This document shows positions 54,442 through 62,571 of a stretch of DNA of 64,000 nt, piece after piece (position 1 is the first letter of the stretch; every line of letters starts with the position of its first letter). The position numbers were made by a program, and so were the translations under genes. This DNA comes from Flavobacterium sp. 5 (GTDB taxonomy: Bacteria; Bacteroidota; Bacteroidia; Flavobacteriales; Flavobacteriaceae): NCBI RefSeq assembly GCF_002813295.1, contig NZ_PHUE01000001.1, positions 2,418,001 to 2,482,000 on the forward strand, written 5' to 3'. Below the pieces are notes generated by a model. The model saw only the letters and a program-made list of their open reading frames with translations. It searched no databases and was not told where the DNA came from.

Positions 54442-55392
54442 ATGATTTCAATTTCAAACAAAATTAAGCAATTCCTTGTACTTCTAATCAAAATTATGAT
54501 TGTTGGTGGTGCCTTTTATTTTATTTACAATCAATTGGCAAATAACGATAAACTCGATTGGCAAAAATTTATAATTTTATTTCATAAAAATCAATCGGTT
54601 TTTGGAATTGGTTTTATTCTGCTTTTGAGTGTTTTGAATCGTTTATTTGAAATTTTAAAATGGAAGTATTTAGTTTCTTATCTAAGACCTATTACTTTGG
54701 GTGAAGCAACCAAGCAAGTTTTGGCTTCGCTTACTGCGGGACTATTTACTCCAAATGGTGTGGGAGAATATGCTGGAAAAGCGCTTTATTTTGATAAAAA
54801 AGAGACTAAAAAGATTGTTTTTTTAAATCTGATATGTAACGGAATTCAAATGATTTTGACTGTAATTTTTGGTATTTTTGGACTGTTGTATTTCAACTCA
54901 CAATACAGTGTTATCACTTCAAAAACAGTTGTAATTCTTTTTGCAGGCTGTTTTCTACTTGTTGGAATTCTGTTCTTTTCAAAAAAAGTAAATATTAAAG
55001 GATATTCTATTGAAAAGCTAATTCATAAAATTAACGAAATACCAAAATCGATTCATCAAAAAAACACACTTTTGGCGATTTTACGATATCTTGTTTTTTC
55101 GCATCAATACTATTTTTTGTTTTTAGCTTTTGATGTTGATTTGCCATATTTGATTCTAATATCGGCTATCTCAAGTGTCTATTTTCTGGCGTCTTCTTTG
55201 CCCACTTTTCAATTTTTGGATTTTGCTGTAAAAGGTAGTGTGGCTGTATATTTCTTTGGAAAATTAGGTGTAAATGAATGGATTGTGATTTTTATTACTA
55301 CGTTAATGTGGTTTCTAAATGTAGTTTTACCAGTGCTTTTTGGAAGTTACTATGTGTTGAATTTCAGAACTAAAACGGCCCAAAAGATATGA
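54442..55392 (+). CDS. Lysylphosphatidylglycerol-synthase-TM / flippase-like membrane protein
   Basis: The 316-residue protein has about eight membrane helices and the family motif LASLTAGLFTPNGVGEYAGK (~91-110) of the LPG_synthase_TM (UPF0104) group. These proteins move lipids or lipid-linked sugars across the membrane. It lacks the C-terminal aminoacyl-transferase domain of MprF. It overlaps the GT2 gene by 4 bp, so the pair probably makes and moves a lipid-linked sugar. An ATG at 54442 follows a TTACTTTG element (one mismatch to the consensus -7) by 6 bases. Confidence 0.87.
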   Translation: MISISNKIKQFLVLLIKIMIVGGAFYFIYNQLANNDKLDWQKFIILFHKNQSVFGIGFILLLSVLNRLFEILKWKYLVSYLRPITLGEATKQVLASLTAGLFTPNGVGEYAGKALYFDKKETKKIVFLNLICNGIQMILTVIFGIFGLLYFNSQYSVITSKTVVILFAGCFLLVGILFFSKKVNIKGYSIEKLIHKINEIPKSIHQKNTLLAILRYLVFSHQYYFLFLAFDVDLPYLILISAISSVYFLASSLPTFQFLDFAVKGSVAVYFFGKLGVNEWIVIFITTLMWFLNVVLPVLFGSYYVLNFRTKTAQKI

Positions 55393-56486
55393 TTTTAGTT
55401 TTATTAGGTATATCAATCATTTATGTACTTACTATAGGTTGGCTCATTTATGGTTTTGCCAAAATAAATTTATTTGAGTACACTAGTTCATCACCAAAAA
55501 CAAGCTTTACTATTATTGTGCCTTTTCGAAATGAAGCCGAAAATTTGCCAATTTTATTAGAAAGTTTCTCCAAGTTGAATTACCCAACAACTTTGTTTGA
55601 AGTGATTTTGGTAGATGATGAATCGGAAAAAGAATTCAAATGGCAGAATACAGATTACAGAATACAGATTGTAAAAAATAATCGATATTCCAATTCTCCA
55701 AAAAAAGATGCTATTACTACCGCAATGCAACACATAAAAACCAATTGGGTCATCACCACCGATGCTGATTGTGTGGTTCCTAAAAACTGGTTACTTTCTT
55801 TAGATAACTTTATTCAACTGAATGCAGTTTCAATGATTGTGGGTGCAGTCACTTACGATTGCAACAACTCTTTTTTGCATCATTTTCAACAATTGGATTT
55901 GGCTAGTTTACAAGGAGCAACAATAGGTAGTTTCGGAATTAAAAAAGGCTTTATGTGTAATGGTGCAAACTTTGCTTATACCAAATCTTTTTTTCAAAAA
56001 CTCAATGGGTTTGAGAATAATAATAGTATTGCTAGTGGGGATGATGTTTTTCTACTTCAAAAAGCGTTACTTCAATATCCCGAAAAAGTTGCTTATTTAA
56101 AATCAAAAAACTCCATTGTTGTCACAAAACCTGTGAATAACTGGAAAGCGTTGTTTTACCAAAGAGTTCGTTGGGCATCAAAAACAACTTCTTATCAAAT
56201 TGCTTTTGGAAAAAGATTGGGAGTTCTTGTGTTTATTATGAATATTAGCTTAATTATTGCTTTTGTACAAATGCTTTTGGGCATGTTTCCTTGGTTTTTC
56301 CTTGGATTACTCTTCATAATCAAATTTGTAATCGATACCGTTTTGATGCAACAAACTAATAGTTTCTTAACCAAAAGCAAAATTTCCTATTTGTTTTTAA
56401 GCAGTTTATGGTACCCTTTTTTTAGTTCTGTAGTGGCTTTATATTGTGTCTTTGGAAAATACGAATGGAAAGGGAGACGATTTTAA
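55389..56486 (+). CDS. Family 2 glycosyltransferase, membrane-bound
   Basis: The 365-residue enzyme has an N-terminal membrane helix (LVLLGISIIYVLTIGWLIYG) and a GT2 domain with FTIIVPFRNEAENLPILLES, EVILVDDESE, the DXD motif in VITTDADCVVPKNW and the QxxRW-type motif FYQRVRWASKTT. Two or three C-terminal helices follow. The QxxRW motif marks processive or polyprenyl-linked transferases. Start ATGA overlaps the stop of the flippase-like gene. The sugar and acceptor are unknown. Confidence 0.92.
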   Translation: MILVLLGISIIYVLTIGWLIYGFAKINLFEYTSSSPKTSFTIIVPFRNEAENLPILLESFSKLNYPTTLFEVILVDDESEKEFKWQNTDYRIQIVKNNRYSNSPKKDAITTAMQHIKTNWVITTDADCVVPKNWLLSLDNFIQLNAVSMIVGAVTYDCNNSFLHHFQQLDLASLQGATIGSFGIKKGFMCNGANFAYTKSFFQKLNGFENNNSIASGDDVFLLQKALLQYPEKVAYLKSKNSIVVTKPVNNWKALFYQRVRWASKTTSYQIAFGKRLGVLVFIMNISLIIAFVQMLLGMFPWFFLGLLFIIKFVIDTVLMQQTNSFLTKSKISYLFLSSLWYPFFSSVVALYCVFGKYEWKGRRF

Positions 56487-56511
56487 ACAAATTTTGATGT
56501 GAAAATGAATG

Positions 56512-56592
56512 TCTTAGCCCAGATGGAAACGGCATCCTGTTATACCGGGGTTCGTGATAACAGATATAGTGTACAGCTGGAATTGCTCCTGA
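56512..56592 (-). repeat. Interspersed REP-like hairpin element, copy D (inverted)
   Basis: Read on the minus strand: AGGAGCAATTCCAGCTGTAC, a TCTGTTATC / ATAACAGGA-type central hairpin, then TGCCGTTTCCATCTGGGCTA and AGAC. It matches the ends of copies A-C and lies between convergent genes. Confidence 0.6.
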
Positions 56593-56595
56593 AAA

Positions 56596-57072
56596 CTACT
56601 CCACTTTTAGAATCACAGGAAGTATAAATTGAGTTTTCACGGGTAACCCTCGCTTGATAGCTGGGTTGATTTTTGGGAAATCAATCAAACGGACTTTCAG
56701 GATACTGTCAATTTTTACCCTATCGTATGCTACTGAATCTTTAGGAAATTGTGGCTCGAATTTCATAGTTGCGTTAGGAAAAATGGTAACTTTTACTTCA
56801 ATAGTGTCCAATTCTGGGTAAAGCATCGCTAGTGTATCGTTGCACAATTTCTCTTGAATTAACTGTGTCAAAACCTCAAAAAAGCATTGTTGACGTTGTT
56901 TTTTGTCTTCTATTTTATCACAATCAACAACTGAAGGGTATTCGTCTACTTCTTTCCAATTGATAGCTTTTAACTCCTTTTGCAATAATTCCTTTTCGGA
57001 AGGAACTTGCTTGTCAAAGTATTGACAGGAATTAAAAAGTATAATGACTAGAAAAAAGGAAAACTGCTTCAA
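56596..57072 (-). CDS. Hypothetical lipoprotein, TonB-C-like end (TTG start)
   Basis: No ATG exists near the 5' end. TTG 57072 gives MKQFSFFLVIILFNSCQYF, a compact lipoprotein signal with Cys at 16 (158 residues); the frame reaches another TTG at 57114. Residues ~60-115 contain DKIEDKKQRQQCFFEVLTQL. The C-terminal segment (DSILKVRLIDFPKINPAIKR, PVKTQFILPVILKVE) resembles the closing strands of TonB/TolA C-terminal domains. The role is unknown. The exact start is uncertain. Confidence 0.7.
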   Translation of the reverse strand: MKQFSFFLVIILFNSCQYFDKQVPSEKELLQKELKAINWKEVDEYPSVVDCDKIEDKKQRQQCFFEVLTQLIQEKLCNDTLAMLYPELDTIEVKVTIFPNATMKFEPQFPKDSVAYDRVKIDSILKVRLIDFPKINPAIKRGLPVKTQFILPVILKVE

Positions 57073-57184
57073 GGTTTGTTTTTTGAATGGGACTATTATC
57101 TTATAAAAATACAATTATTTTTCTCATATTCGTGTATTGAATAAGTCTTGTATTTTCGGTTTCAAAATTACTAAAAATATTTTT

Positions 57185-57679
57185 ATGGATATCCTGCTTT
57201 TGTTATTGGGTTTTATTTGTGTTGTAGTGGGAGTTTTTGGAAGTTTTCTGCCTGTCTTACCTGGACCTAGCATCAGTTGGGTTGGGATTCTATTAGTTTA
57301 TTTAACTAAAGCAGTACCTGTGAATTATTGGATTTTGGGTATTTCTGCAATTATAACCATAGTACTTACTATTTTAGATTATATCATTCCTGCCAAGGGA
57401 ACCAAAAAATTTGGGGGCAGTTCTTATGGTATTTGGGGAACTAATATTGGCTTAATTGTTGGTCTTATTGCTCCAATTCCTTTAGGTTTCTTAATAGGTC
57501 CTTTTTTGGGAGCTTTTTTAGGAGAACTTATTTATGACAATAAAGATCATCAGCGAGCTTTGAAAGCGGCCACGGGTTCTTTTCTAGGTTTTTTGGCTTC
57601 GTCTTTCATGAAATTTATTGTGTGTATGATATATTTGGGATTGTTCCTTTGGATTGTATGGCAAAATAAATACCTATGA
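57185..57679 (+). CDS. DUF456 membrane protein
   Basis: I start at ATG 57185 (MDILLLLLGFICVVVG, 164 residues), because the 5' extension carries an unrelated polar tail. The protein is almost wholly membrane, with a glycine-rich repeat pattern: GVFGSFLPVLPGPSISWVGI, DYIIPAKGTKKFGGSSYGIWGTN, GPFLGAFLGELIYDN. This matches DUF456, a family of small multi-helix membrane proteins of unknown function. Confidence 0.9.
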   Translation: MDILLLLLGFICVVVGVFGSFLPVLPGPSISWVGILLVYLTKAVPVNYWILGISAIITIVLTILDYIIPAKGTKKFGGSSYGIWGTNIGLIVGLIAPIPLGFLIGPFLGAFLGELIYDNKDHQRALKAATGSFLGFLASSFMKFIVCMIYLGLFLWIVWQNKYL

Positions 57680-57750
57680 ATAAGTGATCTCTTTTTATAC
57701 TTTTTCTAAATTGGTTAAAAAACAATTTTCAAATTCAAAAATTAAATTGG

Positions 57751-57758
57751 TACCTTTG
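57751..57758 (+). promoter_or_regulatory. Orphan TAnnTTTG promoter-like element
   Basis: TACCTTTGCA at 57751 has no gene within 200 bases downstream. A second element, TAGATTTG (57901-57908), lies nearer the small gene at 57960. The first may start a long leader or a short non-coding RNA. Confidence 0.35.
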
Positions 57759-57900
57759 CATTTAAATATTTAAAATTTGGCAATTAAGATAAATAAACGT
57801 ATTTATAAGTTTTTTCTTTCTAGTTGAAAAAATAAATTTATTTAAACGTTAATTTGTACCCTTAATCCAAATTTTTATTTTCATTATAAAAAAATAATTA

Positions 57901-57908
57901 TAGATTTG
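57901..57908 (+). promoter_or_regulatory. -7 element of the PID-CTERM-like small gene
   Basis: TAGATTTG matches TAnnTTTG and ends 51 bases before the ATG at 57960. No clear -33 TTG was found. Confidence 0.4.
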
Positions 57909-57959
57909 CGTTTAGGTTATATACTAAAATAAAATTACAATACCACATCTGAGAACAAT

Positions 57960-58178
57960 ATGAAGATAAATTCAAATAAAGCATTTCACAAAATAATTCT
58001 TTTTGCCTATTGCTTTTATGGTTACGGGGCCTATGCTGAAGACCCTGAAGTGCCAGATGAGCCGCCACTTGAGGATGCTCCAATAGACGGAAATATTATG
58101 ATACTACTTGTTATTGCTGTATTATTTGGAATATACGTTATATATAAATACAAACTAAACAAAAAAAGACTCATTTAA
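57960..58178 (+). CDS. Small PID-CTERM-like sorted membrane protein
   Basis: The 72-residue protein has an N-terminal signal (residues ~8-26, KIILFAYCFYGYGAYAEDPE), an acidic proline-rich stretch (EVPDEPPLEDAP), a PIDG motif, one membrane helix (~47-63, MILLVIAVLFGIYVIY) and a basic tail (KYKLNKKR). This is the layout of PID-CTERM proteins of Bacteroidetes, in which a PID motif, helix and basic end form a C-terminal sorting signal; here almost nothing is left besides the signal. Its stop codon lies inside the loop of the terminator at 58161-58194. Confidence 0.7.
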   Translation: MKINSNKAFHKIILFAYCFYGYGAYAEDPEVPDEPPLEDAPIDGNIMILLVIAVLFGIYVIYKYKLNKKRLI

Positions 58179-58194
58179 AATGAGTCTTTTTTTT
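58161..58194. terminator. Bidirectional terminator overlapping a stop codon
   Basis: AAAAGACTCATTT and AAATGAGTCTTTT with flanking A and T runs. It serves the small gene on the plus strand and ribE on the minus strand, and the small gene's TAA (58176-58178) is in the loop. Confidence 0.88.
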
Positions 58195-58212
58195 ATAATA
58201 TAATTTTCTGTT

Positions 58213-58800
58213 CTATTTGTTAGCGTATAATCTAGAGACATACTTTCCAATTATATCAAATTCCAAATTAATTTTAGTTCCAACAACAAACGAATGAAAA
58301 TTGGTATGTTCATAGGTATAAGGTATAATGGCTACGCTGAAATTATTTTTGTTAGAATCAACGACGGTCAAACTTACTCCATTTACGGTTATTGATCCTT
58401 TTTCAATAGTGATATTATTTAAATCGGTATCATACTCAAAAGTATAAAACCAACTTCCATTTGTTTCTTGAGCCACAATACAAGTCCCAGTTTGATCCAC
58501 ATGACCTTGCACAATGTGTCCATCCAAACGATCTCCTAGTTTCATTGCTCTTTCTAAATTGATGTTATCACCAACTTTCCAATTTGAAATATTAGTTTTT
58601 TTAATTGTTTCCCCAATGGCTGTAACCGTATAATGATTTCCAGTAATGGCGACGACTGTTAAACATATTCCATTATGAGCTACACTTTGATCAATTTTTA
58701 ATTCGTTGGACAAAGCTGAATCTATAGTGATATGGATATTATCTTGCTCTTTTTTAACTTCTTGAACAATGCCAAGTGTTTCGATTATTCCTGTAAACAT
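58213..58800 (-). CDS. ribE: Riboflavin synthase, alpha subunit
   Basis: The enzyme makes riboflavin from two molecules of 6,7-dimethyl-8-ribityllumazine. The 195-residue protein starts at ATG 58800 (MFTGIIETLGIVQEV); the longer frame only reads into pdxA antisense. Two lumazine-binding barrels are visible: the first ends in GICLTVVAITGNHYTVTAIG, the second begins GHIVQGHVDQTGTC and contains GSITVNGVSLTVVDSN. It is divergent from pdxA. No FMN riboswitch was seen. Confidence 0.96.
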   Translation of the reverse strand: MFTGIIETLGIVQEVKKEQDNIHITIDSALSNELKIDQSVAHNGICLTVVAITGNHYTVTAIGETIKKTNISNWKVGDNINLERAMKLGDRLDGHIVQGHVDQTGTCIVAQETNGSWFYTFEYDTDLNNITIEKGSITVNGVSLTVVDSNKNNFSVAIIPYTYEHTNFHSFVVGTKINLEFDIIGKYVSRLYANK

Positions 58801-58861
58801 TTCTTGTTTTATTTTACTAAATTTGCAGTTCAAAATTAGCAATAAATAATTAGAGGGCATT

Positions 58862-59908
58862 ATGAAAAAAGCAGAAAATATAATCGTAGGAATTTCAATC
58901 GGAGATTTAAACGGTATTGGAAGCGAAGTAATTCTAAAAACATTCGAAGATACACGGATGTTAGAATTATGTACTCCAGTTATTTTTGCCAATGTGAAAA
59001 TATTGTCTTTCATCAGAAAGAATTTTGAATCTATAGTTCCTTTACATGGAATAGATAAATTAGATCAAATTGTAATTGGTAAAGTCAATGTTTTCAATCT
59101 TTGGAAAGAGGGAATTGATTTAAGTCTTGGAACGAATGACGAAAAAGTAGGGCAGTACGCTATCAAATCATTTGTCGCGGCTACCAAAGCTTTAAAAGAC
59201 GGAGAGATAGATGTGCTGGTGACAGCACCTATAAATAAGTATAATATTCAATCTGAAGATTTTAAATTCCCAGGACATACAGATTATCTAAATCAGGAAT
59301 TAGAAGGTGATGCCTTAATGTTAATGGTGCAAGACAACTTAAGAGTAGGTTTGTTGACAGATCATATTCCAATTAATGAAGTGGCTTCACATTTAACAGA
59401 AGAGTTGATTTTTAAGAAAATTGAAACCATCAATAAAACTTTAATTCAGGATTTTAGCATTAACAAACCTAAAATTGCAGTTCTCGGACTTAATCCTCAT
59501 TGTGGTGATGGAGGGGTTATAGGAAATGAAGATGATGCTATATTAAAACCTGCTTTGAAAAAAATATTCGAAAAAGGAACTCTTGTTTTTGGTCCTTTTG
59601 CTGCAGATGGCTTCTTTGGTAGTAATCAGTATGAAAAATATGATGCTATTATAGCAACTTACCATGACCAAGGATTAATCCCTTTTAAAACATTATCTTT
59701 TGGTAGTGGTGTTAATTATACAGCAGGACTTAATAAAATAAGAACTTCACCAGATCATGGAACGGCTTATGATATAGCAGGAAAGAATAAAGCCGACTAT
59801 AATTCTTTCAAAGAAGCTGTTTACCTCGCAATTGATGTTTATAATGCGAGAAATCAGTATGCAGAAATTAGCCAAAAGCCCCTAAAAACAAAAGAAAAAC
59901 AGTTATAA
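58862..59908 (+). CDS. pdxA: 4-hydroxythreonine-4-phosphate dehydrogenase
   Basis: PdxA oxidises 4-phosphohydroxy-L-threonine in the DXP-dependent route to vitamin B6. The 348-residue protein has the start VGISIGDLNGIGSEVILKTF and the metal histidines in FPGHTDYLNQE, LLTDHIPINEVA and TYHDQGLIPFK. The NAD and substrate segment LGLNPHCGDGGVIGNED and GTAYDIAGKNKADYNS are intact. It is divergent from ribE by 61 bp, so two cofactor pathways share a promoter region. Confidence 0.96.
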   Translation: MKKAENIIVGISIGDLNGIGSEVILKTFEDTRMLELCTPVIFANVKILSFIRKNFESIVPLHGIDKLDQIVIGKVNVFNLWKEGIDLSLGTNDEKVGQYAIKSFVAATKALKDGEIDVLVTAPINKYNIQSEDFKFPGHTDYLNQELEGDALMLMVQDNLRVGLLTDHIPINEVASHLTEELIFKKIETINKTLIQDFSINKPKIAVLGLNPHCGDGGVIGNEDDAILKPALKKIFEKGTLVFGPFAADGFFGSNQYEKYDAIIATYHDQGLIPFKTLSFGSGVNYTAGLNKIRTSPDHGTAYDIAGKNKADYNSFKEAVYLAIDVYNARNQYAEISQKPLKTKEKQL

Positions 59909-59951
59909 ACAAAAAAAGGTGAATAACATTATTAGATTTACATTTATTTTA

Positions 59952-59959
59952 TATCTTTG
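59952..59959 (+). promoter_or_regulatory. -7 element of the DUF177-rpmF-fabH-acc genes
   Basis: TATCTTTG followed by CACTCCC, 33 bases before the ATG at 59993. It is a strong match to the flavobacterial TAnnTTTG element, although no exact TTG lies 19-21 bases upstream. Confidence 0.6.
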
Positions 59960-59992
59960 CACTCCCGAAGTTTAGGGCAAATTGTTGTTGAA

Positions 59993-60535
59993 ATGAAACA
60001 GACAAAAGAATATACAATTCCTTTCGTAGGATTGAAGCTTGGGAAACATAAATTTGAGTATCAAATAAGTAATGCGTTCTTTGAAATCTTTGATTATAAT
60101 GAATTTCAAAATTCAGATATCAAAGTGAATGTTGTTTTAGAAAAACAAAGCAACTTGTTAGAGATAAACTTCAAGCACCAAGGAGTAATAAATGTTCCTT
60201 GTGATATGACAGGAGAAGATTTTGATTTACCAATAAAAGGAAAATTGAAACTAATTGTTCGATTTGGAGAGGATTTTAACAATGATAATGAAGAGTTGCT
60301 AATACTTCCTTTTGGGGAGTTTGAAATAGATATTGCTCAATATATATATGAGATGATTGTCCTTTCAATTCCACAAAGAAGAATACATCCAGGAATAAAG
60401 GATGGTAGTTTAAACACTGAAGCTTTGACAAAACTGAAAGAATTGACAATTAAAGAGCAAAAAAAAGAAAAGAAAGAAGAAGAAAATATAGACCCACGTT
60501 GGGACAAATTAAAGCAACTATTAACGGATAAATAA
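59993..60535 (+). CDS. DUF177 (YceD family) protein
   Basis: I chose ATG 59993 (MKQTKEYTIPFVGLKLG, 180 residues); the only upstream start is a TTG that lies inside the promoter. The domain has LEINFKHQGVINVPCDMTGE, DFDLPIKGKLKLIVRFGED and SIPQRRIHPGIKDGS, then a Lys/Glu tail (KEQKKEKKEEENIDPRWDK). YceD proteins lie before rpmF in most bacteria and affect 23S rRNA accumulation. Here too rpmF follows after 9 bp. Confidence 0.92.
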   Translation: MKQTKEYTIPFVGLKLGKHKFEYQISNAFFEIFDYNEFQNSDIKVNVVLEKQSNLLEINFKHQGVINVPCDMTGEDFDLPIKGKLKLIVRFGEDFNNDNEELLILPFGEFEIDIAQYIYEMIVLSIPQRRIHPGIKDGSLNTEALTKLKELTIKEQKKEKKEEENIDPRWDKLKQLLTDK

Positions 60536-60544
60536 TATAGTAAA

Positions 60545-60742
60545 ATGGCACATCCTAAGAGAAAAATCTCGAAAACAAGAAGAGACAAAAGAAGAACACA
60601 TTACAAAGCTACTGTAGCTCAAATCGCTACATGTCCAATTACTGGAGAAGCACATTTATACCACAGAGCTTATTGGCATGAAGGGAAAATGTACTACAGA
60701 GGACAAGTTGTTATCGATAAATCTGTCGTAGCTCTTGCTTAA
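60545..60742 (+). CDS. rpmF: 50S ribosomal protein L32
   Basis: The 65-residue protein is [20 protein letters not shown] onward, a typical Bacteroidetes L32 with a basic N-terminus. The zinc-finger cysteines of the zinc-binding form are missing (only one Cys, CPITG), as in zinc-free L32. It follows DUF177 and is closed by a terminator before fabH. Confidence 0.97.
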   Translation: MAHPKRKISKTRRDKRRTHYKATVAQIATCPITGEAHLYHRAYWHEGKMYYRGQVVIDKSVVALA

Positions 60743-60765
60743 TACGTTTTTGTAAACAATACTAG

Positions 60766-60792
60766 AACTCTCACCTCGTGAGAGTTTTTTTT
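60766..60792 (+). terminator. Terminator after rpmF
   Basis: AACTCTCAC-ctc-GTGAGAGTT followed by eight T, 24 bp past the rpmF stop. fabH must therefore have its own promoter or depend on read-through. Confidence 0.9.
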
Positions 60793-60918
60793 GTTGTTTA
60801 TAATTTCACCCCCAAATAAGAAAAACTTAACACAATTAGTTTGGTTTTTTTATTGTAATTTTAGAGACTTTTAAAAATTTTGCAAATGGTAACATTTGGC
60901 AATAAATAATCGCATATA

Positions 60919-61917
60919 ATGAGTACAATTACAGCCGCAATTACCGCAGTTGGTGGTTATGTTCCTGACTTTGTTCTTTCTAACAAAGTGCTAGAAACGA
61001 TGGTCGACACTAATGATGAATGGATAACCACACGTACGGGGATTAAAGAAAGAAGAATACTAAAAGATGCTGATAAAGGAACTTCTTTTCTTGCTATAAA
61101 AGCAGCGCAAGATTTAATCGCTAAATCAAATATTGACCCTCTTGAAATAGATCTAGTTCTAATGGCAACTGCAACTGCAGATATGCCAGTAGCTGCTACT
61201 GGTGCCTTTGTCGCTACTTCAATAGGTGCTACGAATGCATTTGCATACGATTTACAGGCTGCTTGCTCTAGTTTCCTTTTTGGAATGTCAACGGCATCTG
61301 CTTATATTCAATCTGGAAAATACAAAAAGGTACTACTTATAGGTGCTGATAAAATGTCATCCATCGTTGATTATAAAGACAGAGCAACTTGCATTATTTT
61401 TGGAGATGGTGCTGGTGCAGTATTGTTTGAGCCTAACTATGAAGGTTACGGTCTACAAGATGAATACTTGAGAAGTGATAGTGTTGGGCGTGATTTCTTA
61501 AAAATACCTGCCGGCGGATCCATTATGCCAACAAGTATCGAAACGGTAAATGATAACAAACACAACATCATTCAAGATGGGAAAACTGTTTTTAAATATG
61601 CAGTTACCAATATGGCTGATGCCAGTGAATTGATTCTAAAAAGAAATAATTTGACTAACGAAGATGTAAATTGGTTAGTCCCACATCAAGCAAACAAACG
61701 TATCATTGACGCTACAGCTCATAGAATGAACTTAGAAGATGCTAAAGTATTGATGAATATAGAAAAATACGGAAACACTACATCTGCAACATTACCTTTA
61801 GTATTATACGATTTTGAGCACCTTTTCAAAAAAGGAGATACTATAATTTTTGCTGCTTTTGGAGGTGGTTTTACTTGGGGATCCATTTACCTAACTTGGG
61901 CTTACGATAAAAAATAA
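60919..61917 (+). CDS. fabH: Beta-ketoacyl-ACP synthase III
   Basis: FabH starts fatty-acid synthesis by joining acetyl-CoA and malonyl-ACP. The 332-residue protein has the nucleophile in DLQAACSSFLFGM (Cys near 115), the histidine in NWLVPHQANKRI and the asparagine in EKYGNTTSATLPLVL. The start MSTITAAITAVGGYVPDFVL is normal. It lies between rpmF and accB and shares the lipid theme of the acc genes that follow. Confidence 0.97.
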   Translation: MSTITAAITAVGGYVPDFVLSNKVLETMVDTNDEWITTRTGIKERRILKDADKGTSFLAIKAAQDLIAKSNIDPLEIDLVLMATATADMPVAATGAFVATSIGATNAFAYDLQAACSSFLFGMSTASAYIQSGKYKKVLLIGADKMSSIVDYKDRATCIIFGDGAGAVLFEPNYEGYGLQDEYLRSDSVGRDFLKIPAGGSIMPTSIETVNDNKHNIIQDGKTVFKYAVTNMADASELILKRNNLTNEDVNWLVPHQANKRIIDATAHRMNLEDAKVLMNIEKYGNTTSATLPLVLYDFEHLFKKGDTIIFAAFGGGFTWGSIYLTWAYDKK

Positions 61918-61939
61918 ATTAAACTAAAAAGAAATAATT

Positions 61940-62419
61940 ATGGATTTAAAAGAAATTCAAAATCTAATCAAATTTGTAGCAAATTCAGGTGTTGCAGAAG
62001 TTAAATTAGAAATGGATGATGTTAAAATCACCATCAGAACTACTTTAGAAGGAAACGTTACCGAAGCAACTTATGTTCAACAGTTACCTATTCAAAACGC
62101 TCTTCCACAAGCCGCTCCACAGCAGATTGTTCCAGTAGCAGCTACACCAGCAGCTGCAGAGCCAGTTGAGAAAAATAATTACATTACTATAAAATCACCA
62201 ATCATTGGTACATTTTACAGAAAACCTTCTCCAGACAAACCAATGTTTGTTGAGGTTGGTAAAACTATTGCTAAAGGAGATGTTCTTTGTGTAATTGAAG
62301 CTATGAAATTATTCAACGAAATTGAATCAGAAGTATCTGGTAAAATCGTAAAAATATTGGTAGATGATATGTCTCCAGTAGAATTTGATCAACCTTTATT
62401 CTTAGTAGATCCATCATAA
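61940..62419 (+). CDS. accB: Biotin carboxyl carrier protein of acetyl-CoA carboxylase
   Basis: The 159-residue carrier has an N-terminal helix (LKEIQNLIKFVANSGVAEVK), an Ala/Pro-rich flexible linker (~50-80, PQAAPQQIVPVAATPAAAEP), and a biotinyl domain with the biotin lysine in CVIEAMKLFNEIES (~120). It partners AccC, encoded next, to make malonyl-CoA. The ~150-bp gap before accC holds a long AT-rich hairpin. Confidence 0.97.
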   Translation: MDLKEIQNLIKFVANSGVAEVKLEMDDVKITIRTTLEGNVTEATYVQQLPIQNALPQAAPQQIVPVAATPAAAEPVEKNNYITIKSPIIGTFYRKPSPDKPMFVEVGKTIAKGDVLCVIEAMKLFNEIESEVSGKIVKILVDDMSPVEFDQPLFLVDPS

Positions 62420-62493
62420 GGAATTATAAATTATAAATTAATAAATTATAAATGGTTTAATGCATTTGCATTTTGCTATTTAGAATTTAGATT

Positions 62494-62549
62494 TTATAAT
62501 TAAATTTTAACTCTTTGCTTTCTTAGCAAAGAATTTAAAATTTATAATT
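62494..62549. repeat. Long AT-rich hairpin between accB and accC
   Basis: TTATAATTAAATTTTAAC and CTCTTTGC pair with GCAAAGAATTTAAAATTTAT and AATT, about 22 pairs with a GC-rich apex around a TTTCTTA loop. More AATTATAAATTATAAA-type copies flank it (62421-62455 and 62545-62570). It looks like a short palindromic insertion inside an operon. Confidence 0.65.
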
Positions 62550-62571
62550 CATAATTTAAAATTTTAAAATT

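Noticed and set aside
58801..59013. N-terminal extension of riboflavin synthase
   Set aside because: It is antisense to the 5' end of pdxA; MFTGIIE at 58800 is the universal family start.
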